The position numbers and the translations under genes are program-made. 64,000 nucleotides of DNA. Source: Aeromonas encheleia (GTDB lineage: Bacteria > Pseudomonadota > Gammaproteobacteria > Enterobacterales > Aeromonadaceae). The stretch is from positions 1,569,001 through 1,633,000 of the forward strand of contig NZ_LR134376.1 in NCBI RefSeq assembly GCF_900637545.1, in the 5' to 3' direction. Below the pieces are notes generated by a model that was given only the letters and a program-made list of their open reading frames with translations, had not been told where the DNA came from and made no database searches. This document shows positions 35,267 to 44,301 of this stretch, piece by piece. How positions within the stretch are numbered: position 1 is the first letter of the stretch; each line of letters opens with the position of its first letter.

Positions 35267-38203
35267 TTAGTCTGGGGACGGGACCCCCAGCAGCCGTTCG
35301 AGCGCCTTGACCGTGAGCGGGCGACTGGTCAGGAAGCCTTGGTAGTGCTGGCAGCCCAGCTGCTTGAGCACCTTGAGCTGCTCCTCATCTTCCACCCCTT
35401 CGGCTGTCACCGTAAAGCGAAATACCTGGGCGAGATCCAGGATCGCCTTGACGATGGCCCTGTCCTGTTCGCTGTGGACCAGCGTCTGGATGAAGCTTCT
35501 ATCCAGTTTGACCTCGTCGGCTGGCAAATCGCGCAAATAAGCGAGGGATGAATAGCCGGTACCGAAGTCATCGATGGAGATCAGGAGGCCGAGAGCCTTG
35601 AGCTGGCGGATCTTGGCGATGCTCTCCAGCCGGTTTTCCAGCACCACTGATTCGGTCACCTCGAGCAGCAGGCGGGAGGGGGGCACCCCGGTATCACGCA
35701 GAATGTACTCCACCTGCTGCACGAAACCGGCGGTGTGGAACTGGCGGGCGCTGACGTTGACCGACAGATGGGGAATGACCAGGCCCTGGTTGAGCCAGAA
35801 ACTGTACTGGGCACAGGCAGTCTTCATCACCCAGTAGCCTATCTCCTGGATGAGGCTGGTCTCCTCGGCGATGGGGATGAACTCACCGGGGGGCACCATG
35901 GTGCCGTCGCTCTTCTGCCAGCGCAGCAGGGCCTCTGCGCCGGAGAGCGCGCCGTTGTCGACCCGGTACTGGGGCTGATAGTGCAACTCCAGCTCGTTGT
36001 TGCGCAGGGCGTCGCGCAACTGGTTGTTCAGGGAGAGCTTGTTCTTCTCTTTCTCGGCCATGGCCTCGCTGAAGAAGACATAGCTGCCCTGGCCCGAGCG
36101 CTTGGCCATGTGGGAGGCGGTATCGGCCTGCTGCATCAGGACCATATGATCCTTGTCTTCGTCACAGAAGAGGCTGATCCCCACCGAGGCGCTGCAGTGC
36201 AGCTTGTGATCGTCGATATCGAACGGGTTGCGGAACATCCCCATCAGCTCGCGGGCGAAGTGCTCCGCCAGGATCTTGGCGGTGACATAGCCCTGGCCCA
36301 GGGTCGTGAACAGCAGCGCGAACTCGTCGCCCGAGGTGCGGGCCAGCACCAGATTCTCCTGTGGCAGGGACTTGAGCCGCTCCACCACGGCCCGCAGCAG
36401 CAGATCGCCGCAGGCGTGGCCGAGGGAGTCGTTGATCGACTTGAAGTTATCGAGATCCAGCAGCAGCAGGGCGCCCCATTGTCCGCTCGGGGCGAGCAGG
36501 GTGCGCTGCAGGATGTCGTTCAGGCTGCGCCGGTTGTAGAGGCCGGACAGATCATCGTAATAGGCGAGCTGCTCGATGTGGCGGGCCGCCTCTTTTTCCT
36601 CGGTGATGTCGTAGAAGCTGCAGACGAAATGGGAGATACCGCCGGCCCCATCCTTGACCACGCTCACCATGAGCCGCACCGGGAAGAGGTGGCCACTCTT
36701 GTGCAGGCACTGCTCCTCGCCCAGCCAGAACTCCTGCCTGAGCACGGCCGAGATGACCTCGTCCCTCAGGCTGTCGCCATAGTAGGTGGGTCGCAGCGAC
36801 TCGAAGTGAAGGCCGATCATCTCATCGTCCCGAAAGCCGGTGATGCGGGTGAAGGAGGCATTGACCTTGAGGATGATGCCGTTGTCATCCATCACCAGCA
36901 GGCCATCGTGGGTATTGAAGGCCACCTCCGCCAGGCGCAGGGCATCGTCACTGGCGAGGCGCTGCAGCTCGATGGCCGCGCGTTCACGCTGGCTGTTGAG
37001 GGCATCGAGCAGGGGCATGGGGTCGGCAAGGGGGGCGTCGAGCAACAGGGTGAGCTGGCCAAGCGGAGAGGCCGAGCCGATGGCCAGGGGGATGCCGACG
37101 TAGGCCTTGGCCTCGGTCTTCAGCAGGCGTGTCGCCTGCGGGTAGCGCAGGGGCAGGTCCTCCACATAGAGCGCCTGGCCATGGAGGAACAGATCTTGAC
37201 CCGGCCCCAGGTTGATATTGACCGGCCTGCGGGAGACGAAGGCGCCATCCTTGTGCACGCAGTGCGGGATCAGCCAAAGCTCCTGCCCCCTCGGCTGATA
37301 TTCACCGAGCCAGCCGATGCGGGCCCCGCTGGTGGCCATGGCCCAGCCGATCAGGGCGCGGCAGTAGTCGTGGCCGGTCTTGCTGGCCAGCTCGGCGGGC
37401 AGTGACAGGGAGGGCTCAGGCTCGGCCTGTGCCGGTTGCCAGTGGCCCAGCAGCTGGGCACAGTGGCGCACCAGTTGCAGCACCTCCTCACCGAGCTGGG
37501 TCGTCTCGGCATATTCGAGGCTGAGTACCCCGATGAGTTTCTCCTGCTCCAGCAGGGCGCCATCCAGGCGGGAGCTGACCTGGGTATCGGCCAGGTAATA
37601 GTGCTGGCTCAGCATGGGCTGATGGGCCGCCTCCGAGAAACTCAAGGCGCCGCGGGTGCGCAGGGCCCGGATATAGCGGCTATCCCCGCGGATGGCACCG
37701 AGAGAATCAACCCCCAGGCTGAACACCGGGCTCAGTTGCTCGCTGCCGAGCGGGCCGTTGGCCTGGTAGTGCCAGAGGATCAGTCGATCGGCGCCAAGGC
37801 ATTCTTTGAGGCTTTCCAGCATGGCCGCATATTGCTGCTGGCTGGCCATCTGGCTCAGCCGTGGCAACTGCAACGCCAGATTGGCGGCACTCTCATTGCG
37901 CTGGGTCTGCAGGCAGATGAGCCAGAAGGCGTCCTGTTCATGGGAAAGTGAAATGTGCCACTGCTGATCGGCGAAGCGCACCAGCAATTTGCCACCCTGG
38001 CCGCTGGCGAGCCGTTGCTCGACGGGCAGGCGCAGGGCATCCGGCAACTGGCTTGGCCAGGCGCTCCTGGGCTCATCCAGCCAGTGGAGCGGGGTCTGCA
38101 TCACATCGGTCAGGGCGACCAGCCGTTGGCTGCGGGTGTCCAGGCGAAAAAACAGCGGTGCCTGGCTGGCAGAGGGGAGGGGACTGAGCGCGGTAGACGA
38201 CAT
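35267..38203 (-). CDS. GAF-GAF-PAS-GGDEF-EAL cyclic-di-GMP protein
   Basis: 978 residues, no membrane segments. Two GAF-like regions (~105-250 and ~265-410), a PAS domain (~425-545: LLVMDDNGIILKVNASFTRITGFRDDEMIG), GGDEF (~555-710) and EAL (~725-975). The cyclase motif is SGDEF instead of GGDEF (LARTSGDEFALLF), which may or may not stay active. The EAL domain has its key residues: AEALLRW, DDFGTGYSSLAYL, ADEVKLDRSFI, AEGVED, so phosphodiesterase activity is likely. Cytoplasmic sensor that would lower c-di-GMP and favour motility (inference). Confidence 0.9.
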   Translation of the reverse strand: MSSTALSPLPSASQAPLFFRLDTRSQRLVALTDVMQTPLHWLDEPRSAWPSQLPDALRLPVEQRLASGQGGKLLVRFADQQWHISLSHEQDAFWLICLQTQRNESAANLALQLPRLSQMASQQQYAAMLESLKECLGADRLILWHYQANGPLGSEQLSPVFSLGVDSLGAIRGDSRYIRALRTRGALSFSEAAHQPMLSQHYYLADTQVSSRLDGALLEQEKLIGVLSLEYAETTQLGEEVLQLVRHCAQLLGHWQPAQAEPEPSLSLPAELASKTGHDYCRALIGWAMATSGARIGWLGEYQPRGQELWLIPHCVHKDGAFVSRRPVNINLGPGQDLFLHGQALYVEDLPLRYPQATRLLKTEAKAYVGIPLAIGSASPLGQLTLLLDAPLADPMPLLDALNSQRERAAIELQRLASDDALRLAEVAFNTHDGLLVMDDNGIILKVNASFTRITGFRDDEMIGLHFESLRPTYYGDSLRDEVISAVLRQEFWLGEEQCLHKSGHLFPVRLMVSVVKDGAGGISHFVCSFYDITEEKEAARHIEQLAYYDDLSGLYNRRSLNDILQRTLLAPSGQWGALLLLDLDNFKSINDSLGHACGDLLLRAVVERLKSLPQENLVLARTSGDEFALLFTTLGQGYVTAKILAEHFARELMGMFRNPFDIDDHKLHCSASVGISLFCDEDKDHMVLMQQADTASHMAKRSGQGSYVFFSEAMAEKEKNKLSLNNQLRDALRNNELELHYQPQYRVDNGALSGAEALLRWQKSDGTMVPPGEFIPIAEETSLIQEIGYWVMKTACAQYSFWLNQGLVIPHLSVNVSARQFHTAGFVQQVEYILRDTGVPPSRLLLEVTESVVLENRLESIAKIRQLKALGLLISIDDFGTGYSSLAYLRDLPADEVKLDRSFIQTLVHSEQDRAIVKAILDLAQVFRFTVTAEGVEDEEQLKVLKQLGCQHYQGFLTSRPLTVKALERLLGVPSPD

Positions 38204-38368
38204 GAACTGGCACTATCCTGTTGAACAACTGTCGGATGGCAAGAATACTGCAAAACCGGCCCAAACGAAATTTCACGCCATCAGAAACCCACCCCCTCGT
38301 GTTCGCCCAATCTGATGACGGATTAAAGGTTTCCAATGGAAGCCCATTTCTGGCATTAGCCCCTTAGT
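38204..38368. other. Non-coding stretch
   Basis: Upstream region of the GGDEF/EAL gene. No promoter could be picked with confidence and no gene is seen. Confidence 0.4.
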
Positions 38369-38446
38369 GCCCTCTCCACCCTGCTGGTACGGGAGATCAA
38401 GCGTAAGGGCTCCGCCACCGCGACCGAACAGATCGCCGCGAGCTGA
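38369..38446 (+). pseudogene. Possible 3' relic of a lost plus-strand gene
   Basis: An open stretch of 25 codons reads ALSTLLVREIKRKGSATATEQ... and ends at TGA 38444-38446. It looks like a protein C-terminus and is followed by a plus-strand terminator (38494-38523), yet no gene body lies upstream. Family not recognised. Low-confidence call based on codon texture plus the orphan terminator. Confidence 0.35.
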
Positions 38447-38493
38447 GGTTAGGGGCACGGGCGAGCGGTCGGCCCCAAGCCACCTGAAATGAG

Positions 38494-38523
38494 AGAGGGG
38501 AGCCATTGGCTCCCCTCTTTTTT
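38494..38523 (+). terminator. Plus-strand terminator without an upstream gene
   Basis: AGAGGGGAGCC-ATT-GGCTCCCCTCT with a T-run only on the plus strand. The minus-strand operon ending at 38563 may use the same stem, but it lacks a U-tract in that direction. Confidence 0.75.
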
Positions 38524-38562
38524 ATGTTTTCGAACGCCCGGCGAGAGGCGCTATTCGTGGCA

Positions 38563-38982
38563 CTACTGGCCGAGTTGCTTGCGAATGTGATGCTGCAGGA
38601 CCGCCAGCATGCTGGCGCCGGACAGGCCGATCATCAGGGCGCCGTTGACCGCCTCCAGCGGGCCAAGCAGCTTCCACTGTGCGCTCATGACGATGTCGCC
38701 ATAGCCCAGGGTGGCAAAGTTGACCCCGGAGTGATAGATGGCCTCCTGCAGGGTGGCAAACTCCCCCAGCCACAGGAACAGGGCGCCCCAGAGCGTGATC
38801 TGCAGCAGGTTGCCCGTCAGCACTATGATGATGATGCCAAACAGGGCCAACACCCCGGCCAGCACCCCTTCCCGTTCATGGAAGTGATTGATGTAGAAGC
38901 GAATACCGCCGACGGACACCGCGGATTGCAGCAGCATATTGGCCAGGATAACGGGGATGCCGACCAGTAAAATGGATAACAT
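38563..38982 (-). CDS. Two-transmembrane potassium-channel-like protein
   Basis: 139 residues. Hydrophobic helices at both ends, pore helix and selectivity filter FATLGYGDIVM (TxGYG), the Ion_trans_2 pattern. No ligand-binding RCK domain. Starts one base after the DUF2955 gene stop and is the last gene of the efflux-type operon; why a K+-type channel belongs there is unclear. Confidence 0.85.
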   Translation of the reverse strand: MLSILLVGIPVILANMLLQSAVSVGGIRFYINHFHEREGVLAGVLALFGIIIIVLTGNLLQITLWGALFLWLGEFATLQEAIYHSGVNFATLGYGDIVMSAQWKLLGPLEAVNGALMIGLSGASMLAVLQHHIRKQLGQ

Positions 38983-38983
38983 A

Positions 38984-40018
38984 TCACTCTCCTATCTGTG
39001 TTTCTGCCGCCGGTCGGCCAACAGGCCACCAGCGCTCCAGGGTCACGATGCACAACCAGCCATAACCGGCCACCAGCAGATACAGGCCGCACCGCATCGC
39101 GGCCGCCAGCCAGACGTCTTTGCCGGTCGCACTGTCTTCGATGGCCGGACCAAACAGGATCAGCGCCGTGATCCAGGCATTGCTCCAGAACGAGGGCGGG
39201 AAGCGACCCGGCACCAGCCGTACCAGGCGCCTGGCCAGCCAGAGGGTCATCAGGCCCAGCATCAGCACCAGCATCAGCAGAGAGGGCCAGATGCTGAGCC
39301 CCATCCAGAGTACAAAGGCCAGCAGGGCACCCATCAGGGTCGACAGCACCAGCTCCTTGCCCGCGTGCTTGGCGTTGAGTGAGGTGCTCTGCTGCGCCAG
39401 CGCCACCGTCTTCATCACGGCGGGAATGTAGAAGGCCGGGTTGCCGAGTGCCAGCAGCCAGACCGGCAGCACTATCACCACGGCTCGCATCGCCAGCCGG
39501 GTCGGCTGATCGGGGCGAGAGGGGGCCTTGCCCGCGGCGGCGGTCGTGGGTTGGGGAGGGAACAGCGCATGGCTCAGCAGATTGACCAGGGTGCCGATCA
39601 GGATCCCCACCCCCATCATCTGGGCGATGGAGATGGCCAGCGTCTGCTCGATGAGGCCCGCCACCGGGATCACTGTGATGGCCATGATGAGTAGCATGGC
39701 GGATGCCCCCTTGCCGGCCATCGACTGTTGCATCAGCAGATAGAGCAGCAGGGCGATGAGCAGCACGGCCGCCAGGGCATAGTGGGTCAGCAGGGGCACC
39801 AGCAAGACGCCGCCGACCATGATGGCGAGCAGCATGAGACCCCCGACCAGCCCCTTGCGCAGGGCGAGCGGCTCCCCCGGGCGGCACAGTACCACCCAGG
39901 CCATGATGCAGCCAAGGTGTGGCATGGGCAGGGCCAGCCCATAGCAGATCAGGGTGGCGAGCGCGATGCCAACACCAATCCTGAGTACCGCACGATCTCC
40001 GTTATGCATAGGGCTCAT
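38984..40018 (-). CDS. DUF2955 (FUSC-like) inner-membrane protein
   Basis: 344 residues with two sets of hydrophobic helices flanking a linker at ~155-175, the half-FUSC layout of DUF2955 proteins related to aromatic-acid efflux components such as AaeB. ATG 40018 shares a base with the HlyD-type gene stop (TGATG). Likely the inner-membrane pump partner of the adjacent periplasmic adaptor and outer-membrane factor. Confidence 0.83.
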   Translation of the reverse strand: MSPMHNGDRAVLRIGVGIALATLICYGLALPMPHLGCIMAWVVLCRPGEPLALRKGLVGGLMLLAIMVGGVLLVPLLTHYALAAVLLIALLLYLLMQQSMAGKGASAMLLIMAITVIPVAGLIEQTLAISIAQMMGVGILIGTLVNLLSHALFPPQPTTAAAGKAPSRPDQPTRLAMRAVVIVLPVWLLALGNPAFYIPAVMKTVALAQQSTSLNAKHAGKELVLSTLMGALLAFVLWMGLSIWPSLLMLVLMLGLMTLWLARRLVRLVPGRFPPSFWSNAWITALILFGPAIEDSATGKDVWLAAAMRCGLYLLVAGYGWLCIVTLERWWPVGRPAAETQIGE

Positions 40019-41112
40019 CAGTACAGGAAGGAGCAGAGGCTCATCAGGCGAATGTAGAGGGCGCCCAACAGGTTCATCAGCCCGCCCTCATCCGCATAGA
40101 CCAGCACGTCGGCCTGACCGCCGACCCGCAGCGCGGCAACCGGTGGCAGATCGTCTTCGGTGAAGGCGACCTTGACCGGGAAGCGTTGGGCCTGGCGCAG
40201 CCAGTCACGGTTGTTGTCCACCGTCGGCAGCGACCCCGCCGGCTGACTCTGACCATCACCCACCCCGTAGCCGATGCTGCGCACCTTGCCCTTGAAGATG
40301 CGGCCGGGCAGGCTGTCGAGCAGGATGGCGACCTCATCGTCAGGCTGAATGTTGGCCAGGTTGTTCTCGGTCAGATCGGCGGAGATCCAGACGTCGTGGA
40401 TGGCGATCAGGGTCATGGCCGGTGCGCCGGCGCCGATGAACTGGCCGACGTCGGTACTCAGGTCAGTGATGAGGCCGCTACCGGGCGCCACCACCAGGGT
40501 ATTCTTCCGATCCAGCTCCGCCTTGTGCACCGCCGAGCGGGCGCTGAGCAGCTGGGAGTTGTTCTCACCGTTCACCCCTGCGGCCTCGATGGCGCGGCGC
40601 ACGTCGGCCTCGGCCGCGGCCACCTGGCTCTTGGCCGTCTCGCGGGTAGCCTGGGCGACCTCGAGCCGGCGGACCGAAATGGCACCCGGATCTTCCCGAT
40701 AGAGGCGCTCCTGGCGATCGGCATCCTTGGCCGCATTGTCATAGGCGGCGCGCATGGCCTGCAGGCTTGCCTCTGCGGCTTTGATGCCTTCACCGCTCGC
40801 CTTGACGCTGCTGAGTACGGTCTGGTAGTCGGAGCGCGCCTTGGCGAGGGCGATGTCGTAGGGTTCGGGATCGATCTCGAACAGGGAGGCCCCTGCAGAC
40901 ACGTCCTGATTGTCCTTCACATAGACTTGGCGGATCTGGCCCGATACCTCGGCGGCGACGGGGACCACGAAGGCCTGCACCCTGGCCTGGGAGCTGTAGG
41001 GCGTCAACCGATCGGCCAGCAGATACCAGATCAACAGGAGGACGATCAGCCCAAGCAGCCCCAGGGTGGAGCGGCGGCTGGCCTGGCCGGGGGAAGCGGA
41101 ACTGTCAGTCAT
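40018..41112 (-). CDS. HlyD/EmrA-type membrane fusion protein
   Basis: 364 residues: N-terminal anchor (LGLLGLIVLLLIWYLLADRL), biotinyl-lipoyl-like halves (VPVAAEVSGQIRQVYVKDNQDVSAGASLFEIDPEPY and ...NTLVVAPGSGLITDLSTDVGQFIGAGAPAMTLI), a helical hairpin of ~100 residues between them, then the beta-barrel domain. Bridges the inner-membrane DUF2955 pump and the NodT-type outer-membrane factor. One base separates it from the latter. Confidence 0.92.
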   Translation of the reverse strand: MTDSSASPGQASRRSTLGLLGLIVLLLIWYLLADRLTPYSSQARVQAFVVPVAAEVSGQIRQVYVKDNQDVSAGASLFEIDPEPYDIALAKARSDYQTVLSSVKASGEGIKAAEASLQAMRAAYDNAAKDADRQERLYREDPGAISVRRLEVAQATRETAKSQVAAAEADVRRAIEAAGVNGENNSQLLSARSAVHKAELDRKNTLVVAPGSGLITDLSTDVGQFIGAGAPAMTLIAIHDVWISADLTENNLANIQPDDEVAILLDSLPGRIFKGKVRSIGYGVGDGQSQPAGSLPTVDNNRDWLRQAQRFPVKVAFTEDDLPPVAALRVGGQADVLVYADEGGLMNLLGALYIRLMSLCSFLY

Positions 41113-41113
41113 T

Positions 41114-42631
41114 CTATTTTACCTTCTGAGCCGTGGGCTGGGGCTGAGTTGCATCGAGCAGGGGCGCCCAATCTGAGTTGGTCCTGAACTGGGCATCGAC
41201 TTCTGGCGTCACCAGGGGACGCTGTCGCCCCTGTTCCCATCCGCCACCCAGTGCCTTGTAGAGAGTGATGAGATCGCGCATCCGGGCGCCGCGGCTGTTG
41301 ACCAGCCGTTCCTGCTGGTTGAACAGGGCGCGCTGGGAGTCGAGTACTCGCTGGAAGTCGGCCATCCCTTCGCGGTACTGGGTGTTGGCGATATCCAGCG
41401 AGCGGCGAGCCGCCGCGCCGGTTTGGCCCAACAGCTCGATCTCATCCTGGCCGTTGGCATAGGCCACGGCGGAGTCGTCCACCTCGCGGGCCGCCCGGAA
41501 CACGGTGTCGCGGTAGCGTTCGTGCAGTTGCTGGAAGCGGGCATCTTGCACCAGCACCTGATTGCTGAGGCGGCCGCGATCCAGCAGATCCCAGCTGATG
41601 GCGGGGCCGGCAGCCCAGGAGAAGGTCTCGCTGCCACCGCCGGTGGCGCTCACCCCCAGGGTGCCGAGCAGGGTGATGGAGGGATAGAGCTCGGTCTCGG
41701 CCACCCCGATCAGCGCCGACTGGGCGGCCAGCTGCCGCTCCGCCACCCGCACGTCGGGACGGCGGCGCAGCAGATCGGCAGGCATCTCGGCGACCAGCGC
41801 GAGCTCGCCCTGCGGGATCACGCCGGTGCCGGGGAGCATCTCGGGGAGCGGACCTGGCACCCTGGCGAGCAGGGTGCTCAGGGCATTCTGGCTCTGGCGC
41901 AGGCTGGTTTCGAGTTGTGGAATGCTGGAGAGGGTCCCCAGGTATTGGGTCTTGGCCTGCTGCACGTCCAGCTCGGCGTTGTTGCCGCTCTTGAACAGCC
42001 GCTCGGTGATCTCCAGGCTGCGTTGCTGGATACGGGCGTTCTCGTGGGCGATCTCAAGGCGGGCCTCCACTGTCCGTATGCTCACATAGAGCTGGGCCAC
42101 CTGGGCGATCATCAGGACCTGGATGTCATCGTACTGCGCCAGGGTGGCGAAGTAGTTGGCATCCGCCGCTTCCACCCCACGCTGGAACTTGCCCCAAAAA
42201 TCGAGCTCCCAACCCAGGTTGAAGGCGGCGCCATAGCTGCTTCCTGAAGTGCTGTGGCCGTTGCGAGTCTGGCCGGCTTGCAGCCATTCCCCGCTGGCGA
42301 CCGTGGCTTGAGGACCGAGCAGGCTCTCGGCGATGCCGAGCTGGGCCTGGGCCTCGAGGATGCGCAGACCGGCGATCCGCACATCCGGATTCTTGACCAG
42401 GGCCTCCTCGACCAGGGCGCTCAGCACGGGATCATTTAACTGGGTCCACCACTGGCGATAGTCTGCTGCGCGGGGGGAATCCTTGAACTGGCTCTCGCTG
42501 GCGCTTTGCCAGCCCGCCATCTCCTTGACCTGGGGGGGCTGATAGTCTGGGCCGAGCACGGTACAGGCGCTCAACAACAGACATGCCCCCCCTGTGAGCA
42601 GGGGGCGCATAAGGTAACGATCGGGGATCAT
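41114..42631 (-). CDS. NodT-family outer-membrane efflux lipoprotein (RND/EmrAB-type OMF)
   Basis: 505 residues from ATG 42631. Lipobox LLLSAC near residue 24, then TVLGPDYQPPQV, the classic NodT/OprM start. Two OEP repeats follow with AEMPADLLRRRPDVRVAERQLAAQSALIGVAETELYPSITL. Forms the trimeric outer-membrane exit duct. An in-frame extension to 42775 lies inside the neighbouring gene and is not credible. Confidence 0.92.
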   Translation of the reverse strand: MIPDRYLMRPLLTGGACLLLSACTVLGPDYQPPQVKEMAGWQSASESQFKDSPRAADYRQWWTQLNDPVLSALVEEALVKNPDVRIAGLRILEAQAQLGIAESLLGPQATVASGEWLQAGQTRNGHSTSGSSYGAAFNLGWELDFWGKFQRGVEAADANYFATLAQYDDIQVLMIAQVAQLYVSIRTVEARLEIAHENARIQQRSLEITERLFKSGNNAELDVQQAKTQYLGTLSSIPQLETSLRQSQNALSTLLARVPGPLPEMLPGTGVIPQGELALVAEMPADLLRRRPDVRVAERQLAAQSALIGVAETELYPSITLLGTLGVSATGGGSETFSWAAGPAISWDLLDRGRLSNQVLVQDARFQQLHERYRDTVFRAAREVDDSAVAYANGQDEIELLGQTGAAARRSLDIANTQYREGMADFQRVLDSQRALFNQQERLVNSRGARMRDLITLYKALGGGWEQGRQRPLVTPEVDAQFRTNSDWAPLLDATQPQPTAQKVK

Positions 42632-42635
42632 GCGT

Positions 42636-43745
42636 TTATTTATCCGCAGCCACTTTATCCGCCGCAGCCGGACCTTCGTTGACCCAGGCCATGAAGATGC
42701 GATAACCGATGGAGAGCAGGGTGGCACCGATAAACATCCCGAGGATGCCACTGGTTGCCATGCCGCCAAGAGCACCCAGCAGCACTACCGGCATGGGGGC
42801 ATCGACCCCACGGCCAAGCAGCAACGGCTTGAGCACGTTGTCCGCCATCCCTGCGATGACCAGCAGAACGGAGTAGATGATGTTGGCCACGGTACCGTTA
42901 TCCCCGGTCGCCCACATGTAGGCGATGGCCGGACCCGTTATCAGAATGACAGGCACCTGGGCGATGCCCAGGATGAGGGCGAGGATGAAGAAGATGCCGA
43001 CGCCCGGGATCCCTGCCAGTGACATGACGATACCCGCCAGCAGCGCCTGGATGAAGGCCACCCCGATGACGCCCTGAGCCACGGCCCTGATGGTGCTGGT
43101 GCAGAGCTTGGTCAGCGCCAGCCCCTTGCGTTCATCGGTAATGCGCATGGCGATGCGATCGGCACTGACTGCGCCCGGAGCACCCCAGGCCATCATGATG
43201 CCAGCCACGATGAAGGAGGCGACAAAGCCCAGCAAGCCACCCCCCATGCTGGCCAGCATGCCCACCACCTGCTTGGCGAGATCACCCAACTGTGGGCGGT
43301 AGCTGTTGATCAGGCTGGGCAGATCCATCGAGGCTTTCAGCCACATGGCGTGCACTTTTCCACCCACCAGCGGGATCTCGGCGATGCTGGCGGAAGGCGC
43401 CGGGATCACCAGGGTGTTGTTGTTCACCTTGTCGACCAGGGTGCTGACGCTGTCACCCAGGGAGCTGAGCATGGCGACGGTCGGCGCGACGATCAGCAGC
43501 ACCCCCAGCAGGACCAGCAGGGTCGCTGCCTTGCCCTGTTTTCCACCGAGCCGCGTGGCAAAACGCTGGTGGAGCGGATAGAGGGTGACCGCCAGAATGA
43601 GGGCCCACAACATCATGTTCATGAAGGGGGAGAATACGGTAAAGCAGAAAGAGCCCAATGCCAGGATAAGACCGAACTTGATGAACATATCCAGGAATCT
43701 GGCAACCAACCTTTTTTCGACTACGGACAGATCGTTATTTTCCAT
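42636..43745 (-). CDS. AI-2E family transporter (second paralogue)
   Basis: 369 residues from ATG 43745 (MENNDLSVVEKRL). AI-2E layout: N-terminal helices (FSPFMNMMLWALILAVTLYPLHQRFA), soluble middle, then GIPGVGIFFILALILGIAQVPVILITGPAIAYMW and LKPLLLGRGVDAPMPVVLLGALGGMATSGILGMFIGATLLSIGY. First gene of a five-gene operon with efflux components, so it may act in export or ion exchange linked to the pump; distinct from perM at 23774. Confidence 0.88.
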   Translation of the reverse strand: MENNDLSVVEKRLVARFLDMFIKFGLILALGSFCFTVFSPFMNMMLWALILAVTLYPLHQRFATRLGGKQGKAATLLVLLGVLLIVAPTVAMLSSLGDSVSTLVDKVNNNTLVIPAPSASIAEIPLVGGKVHAMWLKASMDLPSLINSYRPQLGDLAKQVVGMLASMGGGLLGFVASFIVAGIMMAWGAPGAVSADRIAMRITDERKGLALTKLCTSTIRAVAQGVIGVAFIQALLAGIVMSLAGIPGVGIFFILALILGIAQVPVILITGPAIAYMWATGDNGTVANIIYSVLLVIAGMADNVLKPLLLGRGVDAPMPVVLLGALGGMATSGILGMFIGATLLSIGYRIFMAWVNEGPAAADKVAADK

Positions 43746-44138
43746 TGTGGTGTTATCCCAATCAGTAATGAGTGCACAACCATCCGTGACCAGCACTAAG
43801 TCCAGGCCTGCGGATAACTGCAGTCGCAATAAAATAAGCTAGAAAGTATTTCAATATGGAGATGAGTGTTTTGTAGAGTCTCGTCACCTGTTTTCATCCA
43901 TGGAACAGATAAGTCTCACTGCAGGGTGGGGGTCAAGATAACATCATAATTATTAAGTGTTTATCCCACCTCGCGCTGTGCATCTCTTCTCTTCTCTGGG
44001 CTCGACCCGTAGTCGAGCGCAGAGAATAAAGAGTAGCCAAAATCGGCACAAGCGATCTATAGCTCCCAGTTTAGCTTGGGTTCAGAAAACTGGTGGACAT
44101 CATTAACTATAAAATAGTTATCTAACAAGGAGATTCGT
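43746..44138. other. Divergent intergenic region, efflux operon / macroglobulin
   Basis: AT-rich. Holds an imperfect hairpin CTCTGGGCTCGAC...GTCGAGCGCAGAG at about 43995-44026 and a 7-3-7 dyad TAACTAT-AAA-ATAGTTA at 44104-44120. No conventional gene seen. Confidence 0.5.
44104..44120. promoter_or_regulatory. AT-rich dyad, candidate operator
   Basis: TAACTAT-AAA-ATAGTTA, a perfect 7-bp dyad directly before a strong Shine-Dalgarno and a four-codon ORF. Regulator unknown. Confidence 0.45.
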
Positions 44139-44153
44139 ATGGATTATGTGTAA
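44139..44153 (+). other. Four-codon micro-ORF behind a strong RBS
   Basis: AAGGAGATTCGT precedes ATG GAT TAT GTG TAA. Either a leader micro-peptide for the macroglobulin gene or the stump of a decayed gene. Downstream, GGGGTGAT (44178-44185) and ATCACCCC (44206-44213) can form a stem. Confidence 0.35.
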
Positions 44154-44301
44154 ATCTCGCTTGTTTAAAAACAACATGGGGTGATGCTTACTGTTATCGG
44201 TGCGGATCACCCCGAAATGGGTTTTGTGTTACCCGGTCCGGATCCCTTATTCTATTGGCCATTATGCCGTGAATGCGGCAACCCAATCCGGGACCAAACC
44301 T

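Noticed and set aside
35735..37405. 556-codon ORF antisense to the GGDEF/EAL gene
   Set aside because: Shadow frame with no domain; the opposite strand is clearly real.
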